This document shows positions 24,418 to 36,033 of a DNA stretch of 64,000 nt, piece by piece. How positions within the stretch are numbered: position 1 is the stretch's first letter; each line of letters begins with the position of its first letter. Position numbers and translations under genes: made by a program. This stretch comes from Gaeumannomyces sp. JS-464 (Eukaryota; Ascomycota; Sordariomycetes; Magnaporthales; Magnaporthaceae): the NCBI GenBank assembly GCA_002197995.1, contig NGZR01000007.1:82399-146398 (forward strand). Direction: 5' to 3'. The notes under the pieces were generated by a model, which saw only the letters and a list, made by a program, of their open reading frames with translations, made no database searches and was not told the DNA's origin.

Positions 24418-25821
24418 TTATACGATGCCATCATCGGCAAACTCTCTGGGTGGTGGCTCAACATACCACTCTTTCTGGCCAGGCTCGTCGCCAAACGCCC
24501 ATCTCGCACACTCGACAACCGCCTCGTGGTACCGAGCTCTCGACGGCAGATCCGGAAACATGTAAAACGCATGTGGAAGCCCTGGGAATACGTGGATTTT
24601 TGTCTGAACTCTGCGGGAAAAAAAGAGGTGGCACATCGTTAGTTATAGGTCAAGGCGCCGGAATATTCTTGGCTCGCCGCGGCATTTCCCTCCTCATTTA
24701 CCATTATTCCCGACGGTTGTCGGGTGCAATGCTGAGCTAAGTTGAGAGCAAAAAACAGGCTTAACCCCAGAGACTTTAGCTTGAGGGCATACATGAGCCC
24801 CTCATCGCGCTTGACGTCCATACCGGCACTCACGAGAGCGGTCCTCACGGTACCCGTAAGCTCGTCTTCACTGGCCTGGGCGAGATTGGACAGGCGACCA
24901 TGGACGTTCTCGACACGCAGCAGGTCCGTGAACAGATCCGCCCTGGGCTTGGGGGTGACCGGGGCCCAAAGACACTGCCGCGTCGAGGCCCGGCCGCGGT
25001 CGCGGAACAAGTGATAAGGGTAGGCGTCACGGTGGCAGAGCCAGGGGATGCTGAGGACCTGGCCTCTTATCCTCGGGCTCTGCTGCTGGTGGACGCCGTT
25101 AGTACCCACAACCTCTCCACCCCGGGCCGCGAGGACTTCGCGGTACGTCACCGAAGCGCCGCAGCTGTCCTCCCGACGAGATGCCACCAACGATCAGGCG
25201 GGAGCGATCGACAGCGAGGTCGGTGGCATGTGCGCAGATAAAATCGAATCCGTCGTGGGCGTCGTGGTGGGCCGTCGGGTGCGTGAACTCGGGCGTGTGC
25301 CGATAGCAGATGTGTAGGACTGCACACTGGAGCTTGTGGCACAGCAGACCACAGACGTAAGTCTCTTTATGGCGTTCACATTTAGTATTGTTATTTATTT
25401 TGCAGACACTTCACGATAACATATTCCAAGTTATCAAAGAAAAATAGCTTGTCGAGAAGGCGACAGAAGAAGAAACACTCAAAAACATACCGCCGTCTAA
25501 GCTCCCAAAAAGGAAACCTCCGCCATGGAACCACACAAGCGCCGGCAAAGGCTGGTTCTCAGGGGCGCCAGCCGGGCGGTAGGCGCGCATGGTGACGGAG
25601 CTGCCGTCTCTTGTCGGGATCGTGTAGTCCCTGGTGGCGAACTTGTCGACGAGGCCCTCGTCGGCGATGTGGGCCCGGCCGCGCTCGACCCGGACGGCAT
25701 TGGCCTGGCGCTTCAGCTCCTCGATGGAGCTAGGGATGGGAGGCACGATGATGGCTGCGGGGTTGTGCGCCACAAAGCTTTCCCACTCGCGGCTGGGGAA
25801 ACCAAAGTGCGAGAAGTCCAT
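24418..25821 (-). CDS. HSL-type alpha/beta hydrolase (esterase/lipase)
   Basis: Three exons (25821-25491, 25364-24766, 24610-24418; introns 126 and 155 bp) encode about 373 residues of the hormone-sensitive-lipase-like alpha/beta hydrolase-3 family. The oxyanion-hole motif VWFHGGGFLFGSLDG is followed by CYRHTPEFTHP and the nucleophile elbow GGISSGG (GxSxG). The catalytic Asp lies in SAGMDVKRDEG and the His in FPGLPHAFYMF. It should hydrolyse carboxyl esters of small substrates. No secretion signal is seen. I used the ATG at 25821 (MDFSHFGFP). An in-frame ATG at 26001 would add 60 charged, low-complexity residues. One extra base near 25156-25163, right after the nucleophile elbow, breaks the frame. 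Confidence 0.85.
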
Positions 25822-27235
25822 GGCTACTCCGCCTGCAGGGCTGGTGACTGCGGCGGCGGCTGCGTCTGGGCTGCTGCTGCCCTCCCTTTCTCGCTCTTCA
25901 TCCCCCCGTCGCTGTCTCGTCTTGGACTTTCTCCGTGAAAACGACTTTGGCTGTGATCTTTTATCGGCAGCCTGACCGGCGGTGGAGGTGGGCGACCGCA
26001 AAGGCGCCAGGGACCTGGCGGACCAGGACGCAGGAGGGTCCCACGAGACCGTAGAGGGGAGACAGTCATGTCAGGAGACCTTGGAGGGTGGCAGTCTTGG
26101 TTTCAAGCCTCGCTGGACGCCGCCTCTCTCTCTCTCTTAGGGGGGGGGCGGGAGGGAGTTAGGCGTTTACTTGTACGCCCTTGGGTTTCTCCATGCCGCA
26201 CCGACTCTAGCTCAAGTGGCCTGTCTCTGTCGTTCTCTTCCATGCCTACCTAGGTGTATAGGATGGATGGGGCAAACACTCTTTCCCCCATCGGACTTTG
26301 GCGAGGGTAAACATGCTATCTACGCCACCCATATCGCCTGTCAGCGACGGCTGTTCGAGATGCAATAATACCCTGTCCTGACGAAGCAAGGTCACCAGAA
26401 TAATGCCAGCCAGTGTGTCTTGGCTTGTTTGGTCAGGGCGTTTGGCCCGGTGTGGAAACAAGAAATGCCAGGTAAGGCAACGCGCGACAAGAGAGAGCAC
26501 GAGCTCTCCATCCGGACATTTTTTGGGGAAGGCCAGACAGGGAAGGCGAATCCATGCACATTCGCGTCAGCACCTGCCCGATAGCCGCGAGCGAGATATT
26601 CCACCTGCATGAGTGAAATGAGGGAAGGTACAGGCTGCAGGATAGCGAATGGCAGGCGCCCGCCTGGGAGGTCCGCCTATCAACAGCAGCAGGGCAACAT
26701 GGATAATTGAATCGCAGCCGCAGTGCATGTGCAGCGACTCGGAATATCAGCGGCGCTACGGCAGCGCCGGCAGCGCGCATGAACCCCGCACAGCAACCGC
26801 CAAAACTAGTTTTGCTTTTATTGACGAGTGCCGCTGCTACTTTTGCACATCATGAACCCGATTTTATACCCGGTCCTTTTGTTGTTGCGGTCAAGAGATA
26901 GCACCCGCCAGCGCCCGACCGAAGCGGGCCGCGACTTGGGCTAAGGGATGCTAATGCTGCCTACACGTGCGACTTGTCCGATTTGTGTAAGTGGACCATC
27001 CCTCTTTGGCTTCGAGGCATTGTCGATCCAGTGACACCAGCACCGATTGGACGTGCGTTTCGGATACGGGGCGGCACAGTCAGAAATAGAAAGCAGAGCT
27101 GAGAGAGAAAGGAAAATCACCAGAGCAGAGCTAATCTTATTGCCCGTCATCACTGAGCTGATCGGGACACAACATGAAGCCGCCAGCCCAGTCACCGCAC
27201 ATTAAAAGGCCAGCACCCACCCGAGGCCCGTAGCC
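25822..27235. other. Divergent intergenic region, hydrolase / SDR
   Basis: About 1.4 kb of upstream sequence for both neighbours. It includes a (TC)n stretch near 26126-26139 next to a G7 run. No gene or RNA is recognised. Confidence 0.55.
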
Positions 27236-28602
27236 ATGCTCCCCGCCTCGCTGTGTCGGTCTCCTCGGTTGCTTCGGTTGGCCGGGACCGTAGCGGCCTT
27301 CAGGGGTCCGAGCCACACCAAGCTCGGCACCCAGCCGGGCCCGACGCACAAAGTACGTTCCCAGCGTCGTCGATCCGTCGTGGTCCGCGGCGGCCTTCCA
27401 CGGCATCTTTCCAAATGGGTAGAAGTGGACTGTCACCTTTGACCTGCATGACCGAATCTGCACTTCTGCTGCACACACCCCCGTCACACACACTGCAGAA
27501 GCCACCCCAGACCGCCACTGGCTCCGTTCCTGTGCATCTAACAATCAAGGAAACACACCTCACTTAGCTCCTCGCCCGGGTCCGTCACGCTCATGCGTCG
27601 GAGAGACACTTCTCTGGGCAGCCCGACGCTGCCGACCACCCCGAGCACGCAAAGTACCCCGGGCGCCCCACCAGGTCCCTAGCCGGCAGGGTAGCTCTGG
27701 TGACGGGCGCGGGAAGTCGTGCCGACGACGGCCGCGAGAACGAGGAGGGATATGCCGGCCTGGGAAACGGCGCCGCCACAGCGGTCCTGCTGGCCGAGGC
27801 TGGCGCCTCGGTTGTCTGCATCGACATCGCGCCCGCCCGGGCTGAGAGGACTGCGCAGCTGGTTCGCCTGGAGCACCGGCAACGAGGCGGAGGACTGAGA
27901 GATGGTGCCCAGGCACACGCTCTTGCCTTGTCGGCCGATGTGACCGTTGCTTCCGATTGCGAGCAACTTATCGCCGAGACCACCAGGCAGCTGGGCCGCC
28001 TCGACATCCTCGTCAACGTCGTGGGCGCCATCGGAGCCAAGGGAGACGCAACCGAGGTAGATCCCGCCGAGTGGGCGAGAAGCCTCGAGCTCAACGTGTC
28101 AAGCATGATGCAGATGGCCAAGTACGCCATACCCGCCATGCGACGCGACAACGACGACGGCCAGTATAAGAACAATGTCACGAATACCCGGCGAGGCGGC
28201 GGCTCCATCATCAACATCGGCTCGGTCGCAGGTCTGAGAGGCGGGACGCCGCACCTTCTCTACCCAACCAGCAAAGGCGCCGTCGTCAATATGACGCGCG
28301 CCATGGCCGTCCACCATGCCCGCCACGGCATCCGCGTCAACTGTGTCTGCCCCGGCATGCTGTACACGCCCATGGTGGCCTATGGTAGCGACGACCCTGG
28401 AGACCAAGAGCACTTCACTGTCACAATGAGCCCGGAGATGCGCGAGACCCGCCGGAACCGGAGCCTGTTGCGCACCGAAGGGAACGCGTGGGACTGCGCC
28501 GCCGCCGTCAGGTTCCTCGCTGGCGATGAAGCCCGCTGGATCACGGGGTCTATACTCACTGTCGACGCCGGCGCCACTGCGGCCACCGAGCTGGTCTGGT
28601 AA
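27236..28602 (+). CDS. Short-chain dehydrogenase/reductase (SDR), probable mitochondrial presequence
   Basis: The SDR core begins with SLAGRVALVTGAGSR and ends with ITGSILTVDAGATAA. Conserved elements are the Rossmann start, NVVGAIG in place of the NNAG motif, the Ser of INIGSVAG, and the catalytic Y-x3-K in LYPTSKGAVV. The cofactor loop is expanded with an acidic insert before GLGNGAA. I place the start at 27236 in a short exon (27236-27352), followed by a 215-bp intron (27353-27567; GTACGT...TTAG). This gives 383 residues with an Arg-rich, acid-poor N-terminus (MLPASLCRSPRLLRLAG) that resembles a mitochondrial targeting sequence. The first exon is inferred. A later in-frame ATG would remove the Rossmann start. 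The substrate is unknown. Confidence 0.8.
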
Positions 28603-28835
28603 CGTTTTTTTTTGACATTAAACACGAGTGGTCGTCTATATAATCTATGTATGGCCGTATCTCATTCTTGTTCTCGTAACAGATTAGTCAGGGGATAAAA
28701 TTACCATCACTCAACTCTGCGCTGTATAAGCAGTGTTGAACGTCTCGTCTCGCAAGCGCCAGCACGAGTTCCAGCAAGGGGCGAATCAACCGCTCCTTGT
28801 TTCCAGCGTGGGCGAGATTGCGTGCGCATTCTCAC

Positions 28836-30863
28836 TCAGCCTCCTCCCTTCGCCGCCTGTGCCCGAGGAACAGGCGTAAGGCCCGGCTTGATCCGGCCCA
28901 GCGAGGCATCGACGACTCGCACCTTGGCGCCGCCGTTGGCCAGCCATTGGTCCTCTCTTATGCCGGCGAGCCCCCCCCGTCGTGGGGGTGGTGGTTGCAA
29001 GTGCCGAATACGCGGCCGCGCCGCCGTCGATTCCGTCCCCGTCGCCGGCTACCATCGCTGGTGCCTCCGGTCTGTGGTGGTGGTGGCGGCGGCGGCGGCG
29101 GTGGCGTCCTCAGCAGCTGCATGAGGGCCTCGGTCCCGAGTCCCGAGATCGCCTCCACTTCCTTCCTCTCCGGCGTCATGTCCCTCTCCCGAATCGTTTC
29201 TCTCTCACGCCCGCCCAGCCGCCGCCCATGTTGCCGCTCCTGATCTTGTCCTCGAGCTCGCCCCACATGCGCACCAGCTGGCGCAGGTGGCCCCGGGCGG
29301 TCTCGTGCGGCGTCGTACCAGTGGGCCGCCGCGCGCCGCAACGAGTCCCGACCCACGGCGACCGGGTCGATCCCGGCCGGGATCAGCGCCGGGACGTCGT
29401 CACATCCGCGGTACCACCCCCATATCAGCGCGAGCACGGCGCTCTCCTCGGCCGCCGTGCAGCCCTTTGGGCAGAGGCTGGTCAGGCCGTAAAAGCTCCC
29501 GTACGGCCCGCTCAGGCGCGCCATGATGGCTACGGTGCGCAGCGGCGCTGCCGCTGCCGTCATGCTCTGCTTGACCTGGGAAAGATGCTCCTCGAATTCC
29601 CTCCTAAGGTGGTGCCTCTTCGCGAAGCCGAGATTGAACCGCCGGGACAGCTTGTACGTGATGGACGGCCGGAAGTGGTCTTCGTGCTTTTTGGAGAGGA
29701 AGGTCGTGATATTCTGCATGGCCTGGCTGAGTGCCAGCAGGGTCTCGCTCACTTCGATGCCGTTGGGGCCGTCGCCTAGAGAACCGAGAATCGAAACATG
29801 TCAGAACACATGCCTAAGATGAAGCGGCAGGGGAATAGGTGTGGTCAAACGGTGTTTGTCTTTACGCACCAGCACATATCTCCTCCATCTGAGATTTTGT
29901 CCGCCTCCCAGTGCGGGTAAAATCGTGGAGCACCGACGCCGCTGCCTTGTCGTGGATCGAGATCTTCCCTTTGTAGAAGCTGGGCTCATAATCTGGCCCT
30001 GTGGCCAGGCAGCTCTCTGCCATCTGCGTATATGTACTAAAGTCAGCTGACACTATTCCTGAAAAGATCTGTGGAGAGTTTGCCTACCTCGGTCAGCGTC
30101 CGGAAAGCCCTCATCCCCGGCCTTTGCTCCAAACCGTCGTCCGCGTGGCACCAGGGCGCAGACCGGTTCGTCGGAGGCAGGTAGTAGGCGCAGTAGTAGT
30201 ACGGGTCGTTCACCGGCACGTCGGTCCGCTCGATCTTGATGTGCGTCCAGGGCGGGGGCAGGACGACATGTCCGGACGCCGTCGGCGGCCGCCTGCCCGC
30301 CGCCGAGCGAGGCCGAAACACAAACTTCATGACGCACGGGTCCTGTAGCGACGCGCACGTGTCGGCGCAAAAGTCCCGGACCGCCTTGTGCTCTGCCAGC
30401 CCGGCGGCGGCCGAGCTGCCGCCGGACTTTTTGGCTCCTGCTGCCGTCGCTGCGGGAACGGGGATGGGCACGCCGACGGCGTCGACCTGCAGCGGGAGCA
30501 GGTCCGTCTGCTGCTGCTGCTGCTGCTGCTCGAAATGGGGGCGGGCGGAGGCAGGCGTGTGCGCGGCGACGGAGGCCGCCGGCGACTGGACGGGCCTGTA
30601 TTTGCCATGGCGGCGCGGCCAGTTCAGGATGCGGGCGAGGTTCTCGCTGTAGAGCCCGACGTTGCTGGGGTTGACGTAGACCCCTTTTTTTGGAGGCGGT
30701 TGAGAATCACAGGTTAGCTGGCGGGTCCCTGTCCCTCCCTTGGCTGGTGCTGCTGCTTCCCCCAAGAAACATTGTGCCCAGATGGTTGGTTTCACTTACA
30801 GTAGCTGATCCTGAACGATGCCCTCTCAGGCCTCTTGGGCACTGCCGCGTCTGCTGCCACCAT
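28836..30863 (-). CDS. Conserved-looking fungal protein of unknown function, four exons
   Basis: Good splice sites join exons 30863-30800, 30683-30088, 30023-29870 and 29775-28836 (introns 116, 64 and 94 bp) into about 584 residues. I do not recognise the family. The N-terminus has VYVNPSNVGLYSENLARILNW, then a low-complexity Pro/Ala region with a 7-Gln run coded by CAG repeats (about 30508-30530). A Cys-containing block follows (FCADTCASLQDPCVMKFVF), then WTHIKIERTDVPVNDPYYY. The second half is helical, with LSQAMQNITTFLSKKHEDHF and SLCPKGCTAAEESAV. It ends with a poly-Pro run and the C-terminal segment VRVVDASLGRIKPGL. Three shifts are needed: extra base near 29301-29310, missing bases near 29209-29216 and in the C8 run at 28971-28978. 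The coding regularity after correction argues that the gene is real. Confidence 0.68.
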
Positions 30864-32453
30864 CTTGGACATTCCGGCACACACGCAACAACAGCAACAA
30901 CAACAAGAAAAAGAAAAAAAAAACGTCGACGGGTGATGACAAAAGAGATGTCAACCCAGAGAAAGGGCACATGCTCGAAGAGGTGCCGGGACCTATGATT
31001 CTATAAACGAACAAAAAATGGGGGTGGGACCCCGGCAAGCGTGTGCGCTCAGGGTATCGGGGAGACAGGGCAGGGGTAGGTCCTACCTGCAAGCCTAGGC
31101 CTAAGGAAGTGGGTGCCGGGTGGCCCAAAAGTTTGGAACATTGGGAAAAGAAAAAAGAATTGATGGCAATCCAACCTCTCGGCTCCCCAACCTCAGCCTC
31201 CAAAAGTAACGCTGCATGCGTCATGCGTAGCACGGAGCCCTCTTCCCAAGCCCCAAGTGAACGTTGATGTCCGTCGTGTCCGGCTTCGCAATGCCCGAGC
31301 CCTGCAAAAAGCTCATGGAAACATGTTTGGAACTCGCAATCGCGGGCTGGCAAAGGCGAGCAGGCGAAGGCAAAGCAAAGCAAGACAAACGCCCGTCCGG
31401 GGGTGCCGGGCGAACGTGCGGCTAGCTGCAGGCAATGAATGATGATCCCCCGTGCCCAAAATGGGAGAAGGCTCGGGCGCGGCCCTGGCGCAAACTACCA
31501 CTGGAACCCCGGCATTTGCGTTGGCACGGCATGCAGCCACTTAAACTTGGGAGGAGAAAGCCCGAGCGGGGAACGCGTCCCGGGGCGGGGGGAGGCTCGC
31601 TGCTGACAGGCAGGTGACCAAAGCCAAATATTGATTTGATTGCCAAAGAAACAACTGGAGACTGTTGGCACAGAAGCAGTCAAGGGGCCATCACGAGGGG
31701 AGAACAAAAGGCAGAGATCAACTGGCCATCTGTGCGTCGTGGGGCATCCGAAATGAGCAGGAAGAAGGCGAAATGGAAGACCAGGGGACAGCAAGTGGTT
31801 GGGAACATAGAACAAAGTCCCCCAGATATGCACTGGAGCTGGTTGATGTGTAAAAAGCATATCAGAAAACGAGGGAGAAATGCACGACAGGGATGGGCCG
31901 TTATGCAACATCGTACATCAAAACTTGTCCAGGCGGGCACGCATTTTGTTCTGATGCATCGTTTGGGCTACAATGACGTAATATGCACCAAGTGAGTCTT
32001 ATGGTCTGGGTGTGAAGTACAGCTCGCGGAAATAATACACACAAGAAAGCTCTGGAACAGCTCGCCATTATCATCATCCATGCCCCAGAATCTGTCATCC
32101 TCTTGATCTTTTCCATGTGCAAGAAAGTCGGAAGAGGAAAAAAACAAAGAAAAAAAAAGAAAAAAAACTTGGCCGCTAAAACACAGGTGGAAAAAGAAAC
32201 TGGAGGTACCTACACATGCTGTTGAACAAGCTTTCCACGCACGTAATGCAAAGACACACCATGGGTGCCTTTGGTGCAAAATGAAAAGCTGGAAAGAAGC
32301 CTTTTTTCCAGTGGAATCCTCCCAGAGAACCGCAAACGCCAAACAACTTGACATGGTGTAATGAACGATGCGTAAACAAGCGCCACAAAGCCACTGTATC
32401 TCCTCCGAACCGCAAAACAAAAAGGTGCGTCAACGACCGCAGAAACCGAGTGC
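30864..32453. other. Intergenic upstream of the unknown gene, downstream of HIR1
   Basis: About 1.6 kb containing A-rich microsatellite-like runs near 30890-30925 and 32145-32170. No gene is supported. It likely combines a promoter (right-to-left) with the HIR1 3' flank. Confidence 0.55.
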
Positions 32454-35400
32454 TCAAGCCTCGATAGCCATCGAATCGACGTCGTTGTCGTCGTCATCAC
32501 CGTCGTCGTCTGTGGTCAGACCGAGCACGCGAGCGTACTGCACCGTCAACCGCTGCAGTTCCCGAAATTTGCCTGTGGGAAGTCACCCCGTTGTCAGCAA
32601 GAAGTGCCGGGCATGCAGCAGAGCGAGAAATGTGAAGAGTTGGGATAATCAGCCCATGTCAAGGCCGGCCACTTACCCAAAATCATGACCACGCCCTTGA
32701 GGAGCTCCCTGCGGTCCCATCCGCACAGTTGCTCTCCCTTGTCCAGCCACCAACCATTGTCCGTGGCCGGGCCCGCCCTTGTGCTCGTGCCATCGCCTTT
32801 ACTCTGGAGCACGCCGCCAAGGAGCGAGTTAAGAAGCTCTTCAACCTTGGGCCGCAGACCCTCGGCTCCGAGGCGTTTTGCGTACATGAATAGATAGAGC
32901 CGGAACTCGTCCCGGGACCCAAGCTGCAGCGCACCCGCAATCCGATTCTCCAAGTGCGCAATGCTAACGCTGCTCTCAAAGCCTTCGAAGCCCTCGCGGC
33001 TGAGAAGGGTCTTGATGAGACGCTGCAGGGTGTACGCCCGCCCGCGGAGCAGGAACTCATTCGTCGTGTGCCGCTCCAGGAACGGGATGATACCTGCCGA
33101 GACCGACACGCCGCCTTCGCCAGCCGACGTGGACGATGGCGCGGCTGCTGTCGCAGAGCCGACAGCTGTGGTCTGCAGGGCACTGACGGAGCTGTCATTG
33201 CTGTTCCAGTACTGGCTGCCAACGGCCCACCACGTTTCTGACAGGCGCTGCCACGAGTACAGGTTGGGCGAGTAGAAGAAGCCGTCACCGTTGCTCAGCG
33301 TAACCACAATCCGCCCCGCCGAGTTGAGGTGGGCAGCTGACACGCTCGGGCCAGGAACAGCCACGTGCGGGTTCAGAGAGTGAATGGCCAGGTCCAGCAC
33401 CGGTCCCAGCGACACTGGTGGATGGGGTGACGAGCAAGTTTCGATGTTCCAGACGTGGCACAGCCCCACTGCCGTCACGCATAGTAGCCAGTGCTCCCGG
33501 CACTCTAGTATGACGGGTTGGGACTCGAGAACGAGCGCGTTGACCAAGCGGCGGCCTGCAGGCGACCAAACGTACACTATGCCGTCTTCGCACGCCGCTG
33601 CCCAGAAATTCTTATTGCCCGTGACCAACATGACGGCCCTTGGCAGGAAGTCATGCCACAGAACAACGCCGCGCTTGCTTGCTGTGATGTGCGAGGGGTC
33701 CCTTGCCATCTCTGGATTCTTGGCCTCCAGGATGATGTTCTCCGGGACCTTGGACGCCTCCTCGAGAGTGCTCTCTCCTTGCAGCACACCCCTTTCCAAA
33801 GGCCGGAGAATGTGTGACCGGACCTTGGGGACACCCAGCCTGATTTGGGATATCGATATGGACGAGCTCAGTACGGCTGGGCGCAGGAACTCCGGTGTAG
33901 CAACCACCCTTGCAGCCGCATCCTGTGCCTGGGCGTGCTCAAGACCATCGACTCCGTTGATCATGATGGGAACAGGCCCTGACGCCGGTCGCTTGCTGGC
34001 GCCCTCCTCGTCGTCCTCTCCCTCCACAGCTATCGCCTTCCTCTTGTTTCCCAGGAGCATCGATGCCAGCCCCCCCTTAGGTAGGCCATCATACGGCTTG
34101 GATAAATCCAGGATCGTCTGTGGCGTATCGTCTCGCGCGGCTTTGGTCGACCCGGTCCCGACGAGATGGGACTGCGGCAGAGATGACTGACCGGTTCCAG
34201 ATGAAGACACAAGGAGAGGCGCAACCCTCTTTTTACCGTCTTTCGTGATAGTGACCCGAGACTTGAGGGCCGCGATCCGCTCTGCCTTCTTGTCTTCGCT
34301 CTCGTCTGCAGGATTTTGGTCGGCTTTTTTCGCGGCTTCAGAGTCGCCGTTGATATCAGCATCTGCAGGCTTCGCAGCAGATGCTGAAGTCGAGCTCGCA
34401 GCCGATGTTGGCTTGACGCCGTTTGTGGATGCGGCGCCCATAGTCTGTGACGCCGCCGCGGCTACTTCATCGCCCATGAGCGCCCCCATGCGCGACTCGG
34501 CACCACGAAGCTCACCCGCCTTGCTGTGGTTCTCCAAGTTCAGTCCCTCGACATCCTCAGCTGTTCCCATGCCCTTCCTCGAGGCGCCGTATTTCTGCAG
34601 CGCCTTGTCGTTCTCCTCGGCCGTAGCAACCCAGCCAAGTTCGCCCTCAGAAAACCTGACTGCAATGATGCTTCCGTCAAGACTCGAGACAAAGATGGTC
34701 TGGCCATCGGGAGTCCAAGAAAGATCCGATATGGACTTGGCAGCCACATCTTGAACGATAACAACCGGTCTCGAGGTATTGGTGTTCCATATGCTAAGCG
34801 TCTTGTCCTGGCCTGCCGATGCTATGACCGTGACGAGGTGGCTGCTGCGGCTGCTGGCGTTCCCATTCGCCTGAGCCGGGTCCTTCGTATGGAACAGTCG
34901 GGGCGAGAACTGGCAGACCTCGGTAGGGCCCTCGTGTCCAATCAGGTTAATCTCGGAGTCCCAGCTGGAGCGCTCGATGATCGCGACGGAGCTAACAGGG
35001 CCGTTCACAGCGTTCGCCGCGGCGATGTGATTCCCGTCAGGCGACCAAGAGCAACGCCTGAAGTAGGTAGTGAGGGGGTTTCTTGAAAGGCGTGTTGATG
35101 GTGGTCTCGAGCACGAAGTTGTTCACCATATCGTGCTGGGTAGCATTAGGTGCCGGCGGGGTGAAGCGGAAGATTCGGATCGTCCTGTCGTCACTGGCAG
35201 TGGCAAAGAACTTGTTGGCTGGGTCGAAAGTGATGCCCTTGACGTGGCTCTGGTGGACTGCCAGCGTCTTGAGCTTCTCGAACGTATGGCCAGACCATAC
35301 CACAACTTTGGAGTCAAGGCCAACAGATGCCAGAATAGAAGAGTCGTAAGACCAGGCAATGTCCTGAACATCGTTCTCATGCCCGACCAGGCGCTTGTAC

Positions 35401-36033
35401 GTCTTCCAGTTTTCGATCGGCGGTGGTTCGTTGGTGCCTGTGAGACACAGAGAAAGATTAGCAGCAGTGCGGGAGGTGAAGGCGCGCGCCGGGGGATCCT
35501 CACAGCGAGGCCGGGGGTGCAGGCGTACCGAACGAGGCAGTGTGGGAGGGCGGGTTGCTGTCGAGATGGTAGATGCAGATGATCTTGTCGTCGGCGCCCG
35601 AGGCAAGATAGCGGCCATTGGGAGAGAACCGCACAGAGTGGATGGTTCCTAGATGGTGGCTCATGTGGCAGAGCTGTCGGGGTTTCCTGTAGCTCTCGTC
35701 GTCCGAGTTGTATATGGATTCGGTCGACCAAACGCGGACGTGGCCGTCTGCGGAGACGCATCCATTGTCAGCTCACCCCATCTTGCCCGCATTCGCCCGG
35801 CGTGGATATTCGGTCGGGATTCTGGGTTCTTACCGCCGCCGGCCGTCGCAAGCCTGGAGCCATCTGGGGAGACGTGGACGCTGTAGACCTCGAAGTCCTT
35901 CTGCTCGCCTGAGGGAAGCCCAAGCAAAGTGTCAGTTCAATAGAAGCGCGAGCCCACGGTCGCATTGGGCGGAGAGGATACGGTAACGGTACTTACCACT
36001 ATGGCTCAGCCATGAGGGCTTGACGACGCGCAT
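32454..36033 (-). CDS. HIR1: Histone chaperone HIR1/HIRA, WD-repeat protein
   Basis: Five exons (36033-35997, 35908-35834, 35747-35529, 35437-32677, 32572-32454; introns 88, 86, 91 and 104 bp) give about 1,069 residues, normal for fungal HIR1. The N-terminus MRVVKPSWLSHS opens an N-terminal WD40 propeller (VYSVHVSPDGSRLATAGGDG, VRFSPNGRYLASGADDK, HENDVQDIAWSYDSSILASV, HVKGITFDPANKFFATASDD). A linker with the B-domain-like segment KSRVTITKDGKKRVAPLLVS follows. Then comes the conserved C-terminal Hira domain (LWHDFLPRAVMLVTGNKNFW, WWAVGSQYW) and an Asp-rich tail. The HIR complex deposits histone H3-H4 independently of replication and represses histone genes. One extra base in the G5 run at 35074-35078 breaks the frame within the propeller. 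A null allele of HIR1 is unlikely, so error is preferred. Confidence 0.93.

Noticed and set aside
33384..34190. 268-codon plus-strand frame inside HIR1
   Set aside because: It is exactly antisense to the conserved HIR1 linker and Hira domain. Its sequence is a low-complexity mirror of GC-rich codons.
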